Shown piece after piece: positions 1 to 8,634 of a stretch of DNA of 64,000 nucleotides. Position numbers and translations under genes: made by a program. Origin of the DNA: Phaeobacter sp. 11ANDIMAR09 (lineage in GTDB: Bacteria; Pseudomonadota; Alphaproteobacteria; Rhodobacterales; Rhodobacteraceae). Location of the stretch: the NCBI RefSeq assembly GCF_001294455.1, contig NZ_LIKT01000016.1, forward strand, positions 1-64,000. Reading direction: 5' to 3'. Numbering within the stretch: the stretch's first letter is position 1; each line of letters starts with the position of its first letter. Under the pieces are notes generated by a model that saw nothing but the letters and a program-made list of their open reading frames with translations, did no database searches and was not told the origin of the DNA.

Positions 1-35
1 TTTCCCTGACATATTTCGCGCAAGGAGGCATCGCC

Positions 36-1000
36 ATAACCACACCAGACGCCAATTCCGCTTGGGCGAAGGACCGCAACCATGTTCTGCATACTTATAC
101 GGATTTTACCACCTTCAAAGATGAAGGCAGCGAGGTGATCGAAACCGCAAAGGGCCCCTATGTCACCGACGGGCGCCGTCTGCTGGACGGGATTGCCAAT
201 CTCTATGCTAAACCGGGGACCATGACCGAAGAGGCCTATTGCGAAGGTCTGGTGCAGGAGTTTGAGAACAGAATTGAACAACATGGCGCAGAAAATGTCG
301 CCGCCTGTATTGCTGAACCCATCATGGGCGAAGGTAGAGTGCTCGTCGGCCCCAAGGGCTATCACCGGCGCATATGGGAAGTCTGCAAACGCCACGACAT
401 GCTCTATATTGCAGATGAGGTGGTCACTGCCTTCGGCCGTCTGGGGGAATGGTTCGGCTCAGAGAGTGTATTTGACTATCAGCCCGATATTCTGGTTTCG
501 GCCAAAGGCATTACCTCAGGCTATATCCCACTGGGGGCGACACTGATTTCGGACGAGATCTATGAGGTCATCAGCCGCCCGCAATGTGACGGCGGAGTCT
601 TCTCGATAGGACTGACCTATTTTGGCCACCCCGTCGCCTGTGCAGCGGCGCTCAAAAACGTCGAGATCATCGAACGTGAGGGCCTACTGACCCTTGCACG
701 GGACACCGGCGCCTACTGCAAGAAACAGCGCAAAGCCTGATGGATCTGCCAATTGTTGGTGATGTGCGCGGGCAAGGGCTGATCACGGCCGTAGATCTGT
801 TGGCTGACAAAACGAGCAAAGCGGGCTTTCCGGTTACTGCTCAGGCCGGGGCCCGGATGTCCAATAAATGTATCGAAAACGGTGTCATCGTCCGGCCTGT
901 GAGAGACAGGCTAGTTCTGTCGCCGCCAATCACCATCAACCGTGAGGAATGTGATTTCCTTTTATCCGCCCTGCGCAGCGCGATATCTGACATCGCCTAG
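36..1000 (+). pseudogene. Decayed class III (omega) aminotransferase
   Basis: Remnant of a PLP-dependent class III aminotransferase (aspartate aminotransferase superfamily, omega-transaminase type). The translation from about base 60 to 740 reads as the family N-terminus (RNHVLHTYTDFTTFKDEGSE) and then jumps from LLDGIANLY directly to a mid-protein segment (GTMTEEAYCEGLVQEFE), so roughly 150 residues of the large domain are missing. The IADEVVTAFGR cofactor aspartate motif and the SAKGITSGYIP Schiff-base lysine motif survive. A frame change near 725-740 puts the C-terminal part (DLPIVGDVRGQGL) in another frame, ending at 1000; the change equals loss of one base. A good ribosome site, AAGGAGG (22-28), is followed at 36-38 by ATA in frame where an ATG is expected. 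Three independent lesions make a functional product very unlikely. The 67 bases to the next gene show nothing clear. Confidence 0.85.
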
Positions 1001-1067
1001 ACCCCGGGGGGGCGCCCGAAAAGGCGCTGCGGTGCGACCCGTACCTGATCGATTTATAAGCCAGCCA

Positions 1068-1982
1068 TCAGCCCGGATGCTCAGCCTCCGAAAAGGTCAT
1101 TTCCTGATAAAGCGATTGCACCCAATTGCAAAACAGCCGGACTTCCTCTTTCAGCTGGGCCCTGTCATTCACAACCAAATAGTGCGACCGCCGCTTTGGC
1201 AGCCGATAGGGAACAGGGGCAATCAACACCCCCTGGTCTAGATACTGCCTGGCAAAGCTCTCAAGCACCATGGTGACACCCTGCCCCGCCGACACCGTTT
1301 GCAGAGCGATCAGCGACGAATCCGCCTTTAACCAATCCGTCGTCACCTTGAGCCCCAGATGATGCAGCTCTGACAGTTTTCCCCAATCGGTCTCGGATCC
1401 GATGATCTGAACCACATCGCCAGCGGCCAGGGATTGGATCGTCAGATTCTCGCCAAAGCTCTGGGCATAGTCCGCCCGGCACACAGGCACGGCGTATTCA
1501 TGGCCAAGATGCGCAATCTGTGCCTCGCCCCAATTTCCCAACCCGTAGCGGATATCAACATCCAGGGCCTCATCATCAAAACGGTCCGCCCAGACCGAAG
1601 TCGTCATCTGCACCAGAATGTCCGGATGCGCCGCCTTGAACGCGGCCAGGCGGGGGCCAATCACCAGCGCTGCGCAGGAAATCGAAGCACGCACCCGCAG
1701 GATTCGGGTGCGCTTTTTGCCAAACAACCCGTTGGTGGCCAGCGCCATATCTTCAAAGGATTTCCCAATCGTCTGCGCATAGGCCTGGCCCACATCCGTC
1801 AGGCTCACCCCGCGTGGCAGGCGTCGGAACAATTGTGCATCCAGATGTTGCTCAAGATGCCTGATCTGCTGGCTGATCGCAGCGGGCGTCAGCCCCAACT
1901 CACTGGCTGCAGCAGTAAAACTGTTGTGGCGGGCGGCGGAATCAAAGGCCTTGAGCCAGATCACATGGGGCAGATCCTTCAT
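1068..1982 (-). CDS. LysR-family transcriptional regulator (GcvA-like)
   Basis: Transcriptional regulator of 304 residues. Residues 1-60 form the LysR winged helix-turn-helix (FDSAARHNSFTAAASELGLTPAAISQQIRHLE), followed by LFRRLPRGVSLTDVGQAY, which is typical of the GcvA/AmpR branch. The remainder is the periplasmic-binding-protein-like effector domain. I chose the ATG at 1982 (MKDLPHVIW) because it matches the usual family start; an in-frame ATG lies six codons upstream. The gene is divergent from the GMC oxidoreductase at 2082 with about 100 bases between them, the classic arrangement for a LysR protein controlling its neighbour. The effector is unknown. The decayed aminotransferase on the other side may have been another former target. 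Confidence 0.9.
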   Translation of the reverse strand: MKDLPHVIWLKAFDSAARHNSFTAAASELGLTPAAISQQIRHLEQHLDAQLFRRLPRGVSLTDVGQAYAQTIGKSFEDMALATNGLFGKKRTRILRVRASISCAALVIGPRLAAFKAAHPDILVQMTTSVWADRFDDEALDVDIRYGLGNWGEAQIAHLGHEYAVPVCRADYAQSFGENLTIQSLAAGDVVQIIGSETDWGKLSELHHLGLKVTTDWLKADSSLIALQTVSAGQGVTMVLESFARQYLDQGVLIAPVPYRLPKRRSHYLVVNDRAQLKEEVRLFCNWVQSLYQEMTFSEAEHPG

Positions 1983-2008
1983 GCCAATACTTAACCTCAA
2001 TGATGCCT

Positions 2009-2024
2009 ATGGGTAAAAACCCAT
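2009..2024. promoter_or_regulatory. Inverted repeat between LysR gene and GMC oxidoreductase
   Basis: ATGGGT-AAAA-ACCCAT is a perfect 6-base inverted repeat midway between the divergent LysR gene and the GMC oxidoreductase gene. LysR proteins usually bind imperfect dyads in such a position. This is a candidate operator only; half-site sequence alone does not prove binding. Confidence 0.35.
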
Positions 2025-2081
2025 TGTTTGATTTATGCCTAATACTGCTTTCATGCTCCGACAAGACATAAGGATGCCGCT

Positions 2082-3743
2082 GTGACGCAGAGATTTGACT
2101 TTATCATCATCGGAGCCGGTTCGGCCGGCTGTGTCTTGGCCGACAAGCTGACCCGCTGTGGTGGACATCAGGTCTTGTTGCTGGAGGCCGGTGGCAGTGA
2201 TCGTCGCGGCTGGATCAAGATCCCGGTCGGCTATGGCTTCACCTTTTCGGACCCGGCGGTGAACTGGTGTTTTTCGGCAGAGCCCGACCCCGGGCTGCAG
2301 AACCGCACAGGCTATTGGCCCCGTGGCAAGGTGATTGGTGGGTCTAGCTCGATCAATGCCATGGCCTATGTGCGCGGCCTGCCCCATGACTTTGACGACT
2401 GGGAGACCGCCGGAGCCCAGGGATGGGGCTGGGACGCCGTGCGGCAAAGCTTTGATGCACTGGAAAGCAACGACGAGCTTGGCCCGGATGGCAACAGGCA
2501 GCGGCGCGGCGGCGGGCCTGTTCGGGTCACCGATCTGCAGGGCCAGATGCACCCCTTCGCGCAGAACTTTCTGGCGGCCGCCAGAGACATGGGCTGGCCC
2601 ACATCCACCAATATGAATGCCCTGCCGTCCGGCAACAGCAACCATGCGCCGGGCGAAGGTCTGAACTATGTCCGCAGCACAGTGCGCAATGGCTTTCGCT
2701 GGTCGGCAGCGGATGCCTTCCTGCGCCCTGCCCTCAAACGCTCAAATCTGACAGTTCTCCGCCAGGCTCAGGTCGAACAGATCATGCTGACGGGCAAGCG
2801 CGCCACCGGCCTGCGCTATCGCCAGGCTGGCCAGATCCACGAGGCCACAGCCAGCCGCGAAGTGATCCTGAGTGCAGGCGCGGTCAGCTCGCCGCAGATC
2901 CTGCAGCTTTCCGGCATTGGCCCGGCAGGGATGTTGAAAACCCACGGCATTGATGTCGCCCATCACCTGCCCGAGGTTGGGCGCGGGCTACAGGACCACC
3001 TGGCACTGTCACATTTCTACTGGTCCAACACGGTGACCCTGAATGCAACGCTGGGCAATCGCTGGGGACAATTCATGGCAGGGCTGCGCTATGTTTTAAC
3101 CCGCCGTGGTCCGCTAAGCGTTCCGGTCAATCAATGCAGCGGCTATGCCCGGACCAAGGGCGCCGATGTTCCCGATGTGCAACTCTATTGCAATCCGGCC
3201 TCCTATGCGACACGGCCTGACGGCAAACCGCAAATCGACCGGGACAACGGCTTTTTGCTCTGTGTCCAACCCAGCCGCCCCACCAGCCGGGGCGAGATCA
3301 CTCTGCGTTCAGCCAATCCCGGTGATGCTCCGCTGATCCAACCGAACTCCCTGGCAACCGAAGAAGACCGCGCGACCGCCATACGCGCCAGCCACCTGCT
3401 GCAGGAACTGGCGCAAACTCCGGCGATGCAGGCCGTCACCCGGGCGCGACGTGAGCCCGACATTTTACCCATGGATGATGCCGCCCTGCTGGAGAATTTC
3501 CGCGCCCGGGCCGGCACCGTGTTCCACCCCAGCTGCACCTGTCGAATGGGCCATGACGCGCAGGATTCGGTACTGGACGCGCGCCTGCGGGTGCATGGCC
3601 TCAGCGGGCTGCGGGTGATTGATGCCTCGGCCTTTCCCAACATCACCTCCGGCAACACCAATGCCCCCACCCTGATGCTGGCCGCCCGCGCCGCAGATCT
3701 GGTTCTGGAAGACAACACACACAGCGCCCAAGCGGCGGAATGA
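2082..3743 (+). CDS. GMC-family FAD-dependent alcohol/choline dehydrogenase-like oxidoreductase
   Basis: Flavoenzyme of 553 residues in the glucose-methanol-choline oxidoreductase family, which oxidises an alcohol to an aldehyde. The N-terminal FAD-binding motif IIIGAGSAGCVLADKL (residues 7-22) is followed by GMC signature 1 (PRGKVIGGSSSINAMAYVRG, about 85-104) and signature 2 (GAVSSPQILQLSGIGP, about 266-281). The C-terminal block has FHPSCTCRMG and VIDASAFPNITSGNTNAPTLM, carrying the active-site histidine and asparagine region. Translation starts at GTG with AAGGATG upstream. It heads a run of same-strand genes (enolase-superfamily enzyme, aldehyde dehydrogenase) with 13-22 base gaps, so an alcohol to aldehyde to acid sequence is plausible. 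The substrate cannot be read from the sequence. The divergent LysR gene is the probable regulator. Confidence 0.88.
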   Translation: MTQRFDFIIIGAGSAGCVLADKLTRCGGHQVLLLEAGGSDRRGWIKIPVGYGFTFSDPAVNWCFSAEPDPGLQNRTGYWPRGKVIGGSSSINAMAYVRGLPHDFDDWETAGAQGWGWDAVRQSFDALESNDELGPDGNRQRRGGGPVRVTDLQGQMHPFAQNFLAAARDMGWPTSTNMNALPSGNSNHAPGEGLNYVRSTVRNGFRWSAADAFLRPALKRSNLTVLRQAQVEQIMLTGKRATGLRYRQAGQIHEATASREVILSAGAVSSPQILQLSGIGPAGMLKTHGIDVAHHLPEVGRGLQDHLALSHFYWSNTVTLNATLGNRWGQFMAGLRYVLTRRGPLSVPVNQCSGYARTKGADVPDVQLYCNPASYATRPDGKPQIDRDNGFLLCVQPSRPTSRGEITLRSANPGDAPLIQPNSLATEEDRATAIRASHLLQELAQTPAMQAVTRARREPDILPMDDAALLENFRARAGTVFHPSCTCRMGHDAQDSVLDARLRVHGLSGLRVIDASAFPNITSGNTNAPTLMLAARAADLVLEDNTHSAQAAE

Positions 3744-3756
3744 CAGGAAATATCTG

Positions 3757-4965
3757 ATGAAACTCGACAAGATCGAAACCTTTGTCTTTGGCAATCCGCC
3801 TCCGCGCCACGGCGGCCGCTATTTCATCTTTGTGCGCCTCACCACCACCTGCGGCATCACCGGGGTGGGCGAGATCTACAACGCCACCTTTGGCCCCGAT
3901 CTGTGCTGCGCCATGGCGGAAGAGATGTTTGAGCGGCAATTCTATGGGGCGGATCCGCACCATATCGAAAAGCTCTGGCGGCAATCCTATGGCGCCGGCT
4001 TCACCCTGCGTCCGGATGTGACCGTGATGGGCGTGCTCAGCGGCTTGGAAATTGCTTGTTGGGACATCATCGGCAAGGCAGCGGGCAAGCCGGTTTATGA
4101 GCTGATGGGTGGCAAGGTGCATGACCGGCTCCGCAGCTATACCTATCTCTACCCGACTGAGGGCGATGTCTATCCCGACCCGGACACACCCAATGTCTAC
4201 AATGACCCGGACATGGCAGCTGAGGTGGCCCTGCAGCGGGTAAATGAAGGCTTTACTGCCATCAAATTCGACCCGGCCGGCCCCTATACCATCTATGACG
4301 GACACCAACCCCGGATGGAGGATCTGGAGCGCAGCGAACAGTTCTGCAAGCGTATCCGCGAGGCCGTGGGCACCCGCGCTGATCTATTGTTTGGCACCCA
4401 TGGTCAATTCACCGTATCAGGTGCCAAACGCATGGCGCGGCGGCTGGAACCCTATGAGCCCCTGTGGTTCGAAGAGCCCACGACGCCGGAAAACCCCGCC
4501 GATATGGCCGAAATCGCCCGCTTCACCTCGGTCCCAATTGCCACTGGCGAGCGGCTGTGTACCAAGCATGAATTTGCCCGGGTTCTGGAAACTGGGGCCG
4601 CCTCGATCCTGCAGCTGGATCTGGGTCGGGTTGGCGGGCTGCTCGAGGCGAAAAAGATCGCAAGTATGGCGGAAACCCGGCAGGCACAGATAGCGCCGCA
4701 TCTCTACTGTGGCCCTGTGGTGGCAGCGGCGAACATCCAGATCGCCACCTGTAGTCCGAACTTTCTGATCCTGGAAAGCATCGGCACCTTTGAGGGAGCT
4801 TACATGTCCTGCTTGAAATCCTCGATCACTTGGGAGGCTGGCTATGTCATCCCCGCAACCGAGCCGGGGCTTGGGATTGAGCTTGATGACGCCGCCATTG
4901 CCGCTAATCCTTATACTGGCACAAAACTCCACCTCGAACTGGCCCATGAGCCCGTTGTTCAGTGA
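3757..4965 (+). CDS. Enolase-superfamily (mandelate racemase/muconate lactonizing type) dehydratase or isomerase
   Basis: Protein of 402 residues with the two-domain architecture of the mandelate racemase/muconate lactonizing enzyme group: a capping domain and a modified TIM barrel. Visible landmarks are LEIACWDIIGKAAGKPVYELMGG, the AIKFDPAG strand with the barrel lysine, the metal-ligand strands (WFEEPTTPEN, PIATGERL) and the APHLYCGPV histidine segment. Family members abstract the alpha proton of a carboxylate, and many dehydrate sugar acids such as galactonate or mannonate. The residue pattern does not let me name the substrate. It sits 13 bases after the GMC gene with AGGAAA before its ATG and probably shares its transcript. 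A sugar-acid dehydratase is the best guess. Confidence 0.85.
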   Translation: MKLDKIETFVFGNPPPRHGGRYFIFVRLTTTCGITGVGEIYNATFGPDLCCAMAEEMFERQFYGADPHHIEKLWRQSYGAGFTLRPDVTVMGVLSGLEIACWDIIGKAAGKPVYELMGGKVHDRLRSYTYLYPTEGDVYPDPDTPNVYNDPDMAAEVALQRVNEGFTAIKFDPAGPYTIYDGHQPRMEDLERSEQFCKRIREAVGTRADLLFGTHGQFTVSGAKRMARRLEPYEPLWFEEPTTPENPADMAEIARFTSVPIATGERLCTKHEFARVLETGAASILQLDLGRVGGLLEAKKIASMAETRQAQIAPHLYCGPVVAAANIQIATCSPNFLILESIGTFEGAYMSCLKSSITWEAGYVIPATEPGLGIELDDAAIAANPYTGTKLHLELAHEPVVQ

Positions 4966-4987
4966 CACCGAGAGAAAAGACAAAAGC

Positions 4988-6448
4988 ATGATCCTTTGTG
5001 ACAAGTTCTATATCGACGGCGCCTGGGTCGATCCGATTGACCCCAGCCCCTTTCCCATCATGAACCCGGCAACCAACAGTCAGATCGGTACGGTCTCGCT
5101 GGGCACCCGTGCCGATGTGGATCGCGCGGTTGCCGCCGCCGCTCGCGCTTTTGAAAGTTTCTCAAAAACCTCCAAAGAAGAGCGCCTGGCCCTGTTGCGG
5201 CGTCTGCGCGACATTCTGGAAGCGCGCAACGAGGAAATGGCCCAGGCCATCAGCCAGGAAATGGGAGCACCGCTCAGCATGGCGCGCGAGGAACAGGCCG
5301 CCTGCGGCATCGCCTATGCCGAAGATTTTGCCAATATCCTGGAGGCCTTGGAAGATCAGGAAGAACTGCCCAATGGCGACGTAGTGTTACGCGAGCCCAT
5401 TGGCGTTTGCGGGCTGATCACGCCCTGGAACTGGCCGATCAATCAGATCGCGCAAAAGGTGATGCCCGCCCTGGCCGTTGGCGCCACCTGCGTGTTGAAA
5501 CCCTCGGAATACACCCCCCTCTCCGCCGCCCTCTTTGCCGAAATCATCCATGAGGCAGGCTATCCTGCAGGCGTGTTCAACCTCGTCTTTGGCAACGGCC
5601 CCTCGGTCGGCTCGGCCCTGTCGACCCATCCCGATATCACCATGATGTCCTTTACCGGATCCACTCGGGCCGGGGTGCAGGTCTCCAAAGACAGCGCCGA
5701 TACCATCAAACGCGTAGCGTTGGAGCTGGGTGGCAAATCGCCCAACCTGCTTTTTGCTGATTGCGATCTCGAAGCCCGTGTCACTGCCTCGGTGCAGGAG
5801 TGTTTTCACAACACCGGTCAGTCCTGCAATGCCCCAACCCGCCTGCTGGTCGAGCGCAGTTGCTATGGGAAAGCGCTGGAAATTGCCAAGCACGCAGCAG
5901 AAACCCAATTATTGGGCGATCCGGCCCAAGAGGGCGCACATATTGGCCCACTGTTTGACCAGATGCAATTTGACCGTGTCCAAGCCATGATCCAGATTGG
6001 CATTGATGAAGGCGCGACGCTCCTGGCTGGCGGATTGGGCAAGCCGGAAGGTTTTGAACAGGGTTGGTACGCGCGGCCGACCATCTTTGCCGATGTCCAC
6101 AATGACATGTGCATCGCCCGCGAAGAGATTTTTGGACCGGTCCTGGTGATGATCCCCTTTGACAGCGAAGAAGACGCCATCGCGATTGCCAATGACAGCG
6201 ACTTTGGCCTCTACGCCTATGTGCAAACCGGCAGCAAATCGCGCGCGTATCGGGTCGCTTCTTCCTTACGCGCCGGAGCCGTGGCCATCAACGGGCATGC
6301 GACGGCCTATGGCTCTCCCTTTGGCGGCTACAAACAATCCGGCAATGGCCGCGAGGGCGGAAAATTCGGCCTCGAGGAATATCTGGAAGTGAAAGTGATG
6401 CCCTCTCTGGACCAGCTTGCAGACGATGGATGTTTCTCTCAGCCTTAA
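4988..6448 (+). CDS. NAD(P)-dependent aldehyde dehydrogenase
   Basis: Aldehyde dehydrogenase of 486 residues that oxidises an aldehyde to a carboxylate. It shows PWNWPINQIAQKV, the glutamate motif ELGGKSPNLLF and the catalytic cysteine segment NTGQSCNAPTRL, followed by EEIFGPVL and PFGGYKQSG, all standard for the superfamily. The longer open frame begins at 4844 inside the preceding gene; I start at ATG 4988 (MILCDKFYIDGAW) because this is where family similarity begins. The gene lies 22 bases after the enolase-superfamily gene and is followed by a strong hairpin, so it is probably last in the GMC-led operon. It is distinct from the hpaE-type dehydrogenase at 7018. Confidence 0.9.
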   Translation: MILCDKFYIDGAWVDPIDPSPFPIMNPATNSQIGTVSLGTRADVDRAVAAAARAFESFSKTSKEERLALLRRLRDILEARNEEMAQAISQEMGAPLSMAREEQAACGIAYAEDFANILEALEDQEELPNGDVVLREPIGVCGLITPWNWPINQIAQKVMPALAVGATCVLKPSEYTPLSAALFAEIIHEAGYPAGVFNLVFGNGPSVGSALSTHPDITMMSFTGSTRAGVQVSKDSADTIKRVALELGGKSPNLLFADCDLEARVTASVQECFHNTGQSCNAPTRLLVERSCYGKALEIAKHAAETQLLGDPAQEGAHIGPLFDQMQFDRVQAMIQIGIDEGATLLAGGLGKPEGFEQGWYARPTIFADVHNDMCIAREEIFGPVLVMIPFDSEEDAIAIANDSDFGLYAYVQTGSKSRAYRVASSLRAGAVAINGHATAYGSPFGGYKQSGNGREGGKFGLEEYLEVKVMPSLDQLADDGCFSQP

Positions 6449-6464
6449 GGCGCAAACAGCCCCA

Positions 6465-6509
6465 CTCTCATCCCAGCACTCTGCCTTCTACACAGCGCTG
6501 GGATGAGAG
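6465..6509 (+). terminator. Hairpin terminator after aldehyde dehydrogenase
   Basis: CTCTCATCCCAGC (6465-6477) pairs perfectly with GCTGGGATGAGAG (6497-6509), a 13-base stem with a 19-base loop. The downstream T-tract is weak. The position just after the aldehyde dehydrogenase stop and before the hpa promoter region supports a transcript end. Confidence 0.6.
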
Positions 6510-6542
6510 AAGTCTGTTTGATTGAAACTCGCATTTACTTGT

Positions 6543-6608
6543 CATGTTAAATATTAGTTGACAGCTTCTGGCGCCAGAAGCTATGGTGCCTTTACTTAAC
6601 ATGTAAAG
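6543..6608 (+). promoter_or_regulatory. Nested palindromes upstream of the hpa operon
   Basis: A perfect 20-base palindrome, AGCTTCTGGCGCCAGAAGCT, lies at 6563-6582. It is bracketed by CATGTTAA (6543-6550) and its complement TTAACATG (6596-6603), and the right arm is part of a second dyad CTTTAC-N7-GTAAAG (6590-6608) that ends nine bases before the hpaF start. This layout suits an operator for a repressor of the homoprotocatechuate genes. In enterobacteria the HpaR/HpcR (MarR-type) repressor does this job, but no such gene is adjacent here. A long stem-loop in the 5' leader is the alternative. Confidence 0.5.
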
Positions 6609-6616
6609 GTTGCGGG

Positions 6617-7021
6617 ATGCCCCATTTTCAGATCGACTATTCGGCCAATCTGGAGCAGCGCGTCGATATTTCGGCGCTTTGTGAAGAAATTCGCGCCACC
6701 GCCGCCGGGATCGACACTTTTCCCCTGGCAGGCATCCGCGTCCGCGCCACTCGCGTTGATCACTACGCCATCGCTGATGGCAATCCCGAACACGGCTTCA
6801 TCGACATCTCCATCCGGCTGCGTGCTGGCCGGTCGGGTGAAGTAAAGCAAGACGCAACGCAGCGCATCTTTGCAGCCGCCCAGGCCTTTCTTGCCCCCGC
6901 CATCGCAAGATACTCTATCGCCCTCTCACTCGAGATGCGCGACATCGATCCTGATCTCTCCCCCAAAACCGGGTCCATCCGCGACCACCTCGGAAACGCA
7001 TCGCAAAAGGTATCCTCATGA
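6617..7021 (+). CDS. hpaF: 5-carboxymethyl-2-hydroxymuconate delta-isomerase
   Basis: Small tautomerase-superfamily enzyme of 134 residues acting in the homoprotocatechuate (3,4-dihydroxyphenylacetate) meta-cleavage pathway, where it shifts the double bond of 5-carboxymethyl-2-hydroxymuconate. The protein begins Met-Pro-His-Phe, so removal of Met exposes the N-terminal proline used as catalytic base in this superfamily. The length matches the family (about 125-130 residues). It is the first gene of the hpa operon, and its TGA overlaps the ATG of hpaE in an ATGA junction, implying translational coupling. Two palindromes sit just upstream. Confidence 0.88.
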   Translation: MPHFQIDYSANLEQRVDISALCEEIRATAAGIDTFPLAGIRVRATRVDHYAIADGNPEHGFIDISIRLRAGRSGEVKQDATQRIFAAAQAFLAPAIARYSIALSLEMRDIDPDLSPKTGSIRDHLGNASQKVSS

Positions 7022-8526
7022 CCGCCCTGACCGACAATATCGCCAAGCTCAGCGGGTTTCTGGCCCGGTTTCAGGACACAGGCGTCCAAAACCGCATCGG
7101 CGGCGAGGATCGCCCCGGTGCCGCAGGCCTGTTCCAGTCCATCTCGCCCGTGGATAAATCGGTGATCTGTGACGTCGCGCGTGGCTCCGATGCCGACATC
7201 GACGCCGCAGCCGCAGCGGCCAAGGCCGCCTTCCCCGCCTGGCGCGATATGCCCGCTACAGAGCGCAAAAAAATCCTGATCCGTGTTGCCGAAGCCATCG
7301 AGGCCCGCGCCGAGGAAATCGCCCTCTGCGAATGCTGGGACACTGGCCAGACTCTGCGCTTCATGTCCAAGGCAGCCCTGCGCGGCGCTGAAAACTTTCG
7401 CTATTTTGCCGATCAGGTGGTACAGGCCCGCGACGGTCAGCACCTGCAATCGCCGACCCTGCTCAATATCACCACCCGTAAACCCATCGGCCCTGTGGGC
7501 GTGATCACCCCCTGGAACACGCCTTTCATGCTGTCCACTTGGAAGATCGCCCCGGCCCTGGCGGCGGGCTGCACCGTGGTTCACAAACCTGCCGAAGACA
7601 GCCCTCTCACCGCCCGCCTGCTGGTCGAGATCGCCGAAGAGGCCGGCCTGCCGCCTGGCGTGCTTAACACCGTCAACGGCTACGGCCATGACGCCGGCAA
7701 ACGCTTGACTGAACACCCCGATATCAAGGCCATCGCCTTTGTCGGCGAAAGCCGCACCGGGTCCATCATCACCAAACAGGGCGCCGACACCCTCAAGCGC
7801 CTGCATCTGGAGCTGGGCGGCAAAAACCCGGTCATCGTCTTTGACGACGCCGATCTTGAGCGAGCGCTGGATGCAGTGATCTTCATGATCTATTCGATCA
7901 ATGGCGAACGCTGCACCTCCTCCTCGCGCCTGCTCATCCAGGACAGCATCCGCGAGGAGTTCGAGGCTAAGCTGGTCGCGCGCGTCAACAACATCAAGGT
8001 TGGCCATCCGCTGGACCCCGCCAGCGAGGTCGGCCCGCTGATCAGCAAGGAACACTACGACAAGGTCACTTCCTATTTTGACATCGCACAGCAAGACGGC
8101 GCCACTGTTGCCGCAGGCGGCACCACTCTGGGAAAGGAGGGCTATTTCGTGCGCCCCACCCTCTTTACTGGGGCCAGCAACCAGATGCGCATCGCTCAAG
8201 AGGAAATCTTCGGCCCGGTCCTCACCTCTATCCCCTTCAGCACCGAGAAAGAAGCGCTGGAGCTGGCCAATGACACCCAATACGGGCTCACCGGCTATCT
8301 CTGGACCAATGACCTCACCCGCGCCCTGCGCTTTACCGATCAGCTCGAGGCCGGGATGATCTGGGTAAACTCGGAAAACGTCCGCCACCTCCCCACCCCC
8401 TTTGGCGGCATCAAGGCCAGCGGCATCGGCCGCGATGGCGGCGACTGGAGCTTTGACTTCTACATGGAGCAAAAACACATCGGCTTTGCCACTGGCCAGC
8501 ACAAGATCATGCGCCTGGGCGCCTGA
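7018..8526 (+). CDS. hpaE: 5-carboxymethyl-2-hydroxymuconate semialdehyde dehydrogenase
   Basis: Aldehyde dehydrogenase of 502 residues that oxidises the semialdehyde produced by ring cleavage of homoprotocatechuate to 5-carboxymethyl-2-hydroxymuconate. Landmarks are TPWNTPFMLSTWKIAPALAAG, ELGGKNPVIVFDDADLE (glutamate), INGERCTSSSRLL (catalytic cysteine), EEIFGPVLTSIPF and PFGGIKASGIGRDGG. The assignment to HpaE rather than a generic dehydrogenase rests on these motifs together with its place between hpaF and hpaD. The start overlaps the end of hpaF by four bases. After it comes a palindromic intergenic repeat before hpaD. Confidence 0.9.
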   Translation: MTALTDNIAKLSGFLARFQDTGVQNRIGGEDRPGAAGLFQSISPVDKSVICDVARGSDADIDAAAAAAKAAFPAWRDMPATERKKILIRVAEAIEARAEEIALCECWDTGQTLRFMSKAALRGAENFRYFADQVVQARDGQHLQSPTLLNITTRKPIGPVGVITPWNTPFMLSTWKIAPALAAGCTVVHKPAEDSPLTARLLVEIAEEAGLPPGVLNTVNGYGHDAGKRLTEHPDIKAIAFVGESRTGSIITKQGADTLKRLHLELGGKNPVIVFDDADLERALDAVIFMIYSINGERCTSSSRLLIQDSIREEFEAKLVARVNNIKVGHPLDPASEVGPLISKEHYDKVTSYFDIAQQDGATVAAGGTTLGKEGYFVRPTLFTGASNQMRIAQEEIFGPVLTSIPFSTEKEALELANDTQYGLTGYLWTNDLTRALRFTDQLEAGMIWVNSENVRHLPTPFGGIKASGIGRDGGDWSFDFYMEQKHIGFATGQHKIMRLGA

Positions 8527-8540
8527 CGCCCTTTTCCGGC

Positions 8541-8608
8541 TTCATTTGGCCAAAAATATCCCGGGGTGAGATTTCAAATCCTATTTGAAATCGAGGGGCT
8601 GGCCCCTC
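8541..8608. repeat. Rhodobacterales-type palindromic intergenic repeat (double hairpin)
   Basis: Between hpaE and hpaD lies a segment beginning with CCAAAAATATCCCGGGG, followed by GATTTCAAAT-CCT-ATTTGAAATC (8570-8592, perfect 10-base arms) and GAGGGGC-TG-GCCCCTC (8593-8608, perfect 7-base arms). I recognise this layout from intergenic regions of other Rhodobacterales genomes. It may stabilise or attenuate the hpa transcript. The recognition is from memory and no copy count was made. Confidence 0.6.
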
Positions 8609-8634
8609 CCCCGCGAGCAACAAGGAGAGACCCC

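Noticed and set aside
6763-8502. 579-codon open frame antisense to hpaF and hpaE
   Set aside because: It lies wholly opposite clear hpa genes, has no recognisable domain and its composition follows the GC-rich third positions of the sense strand.
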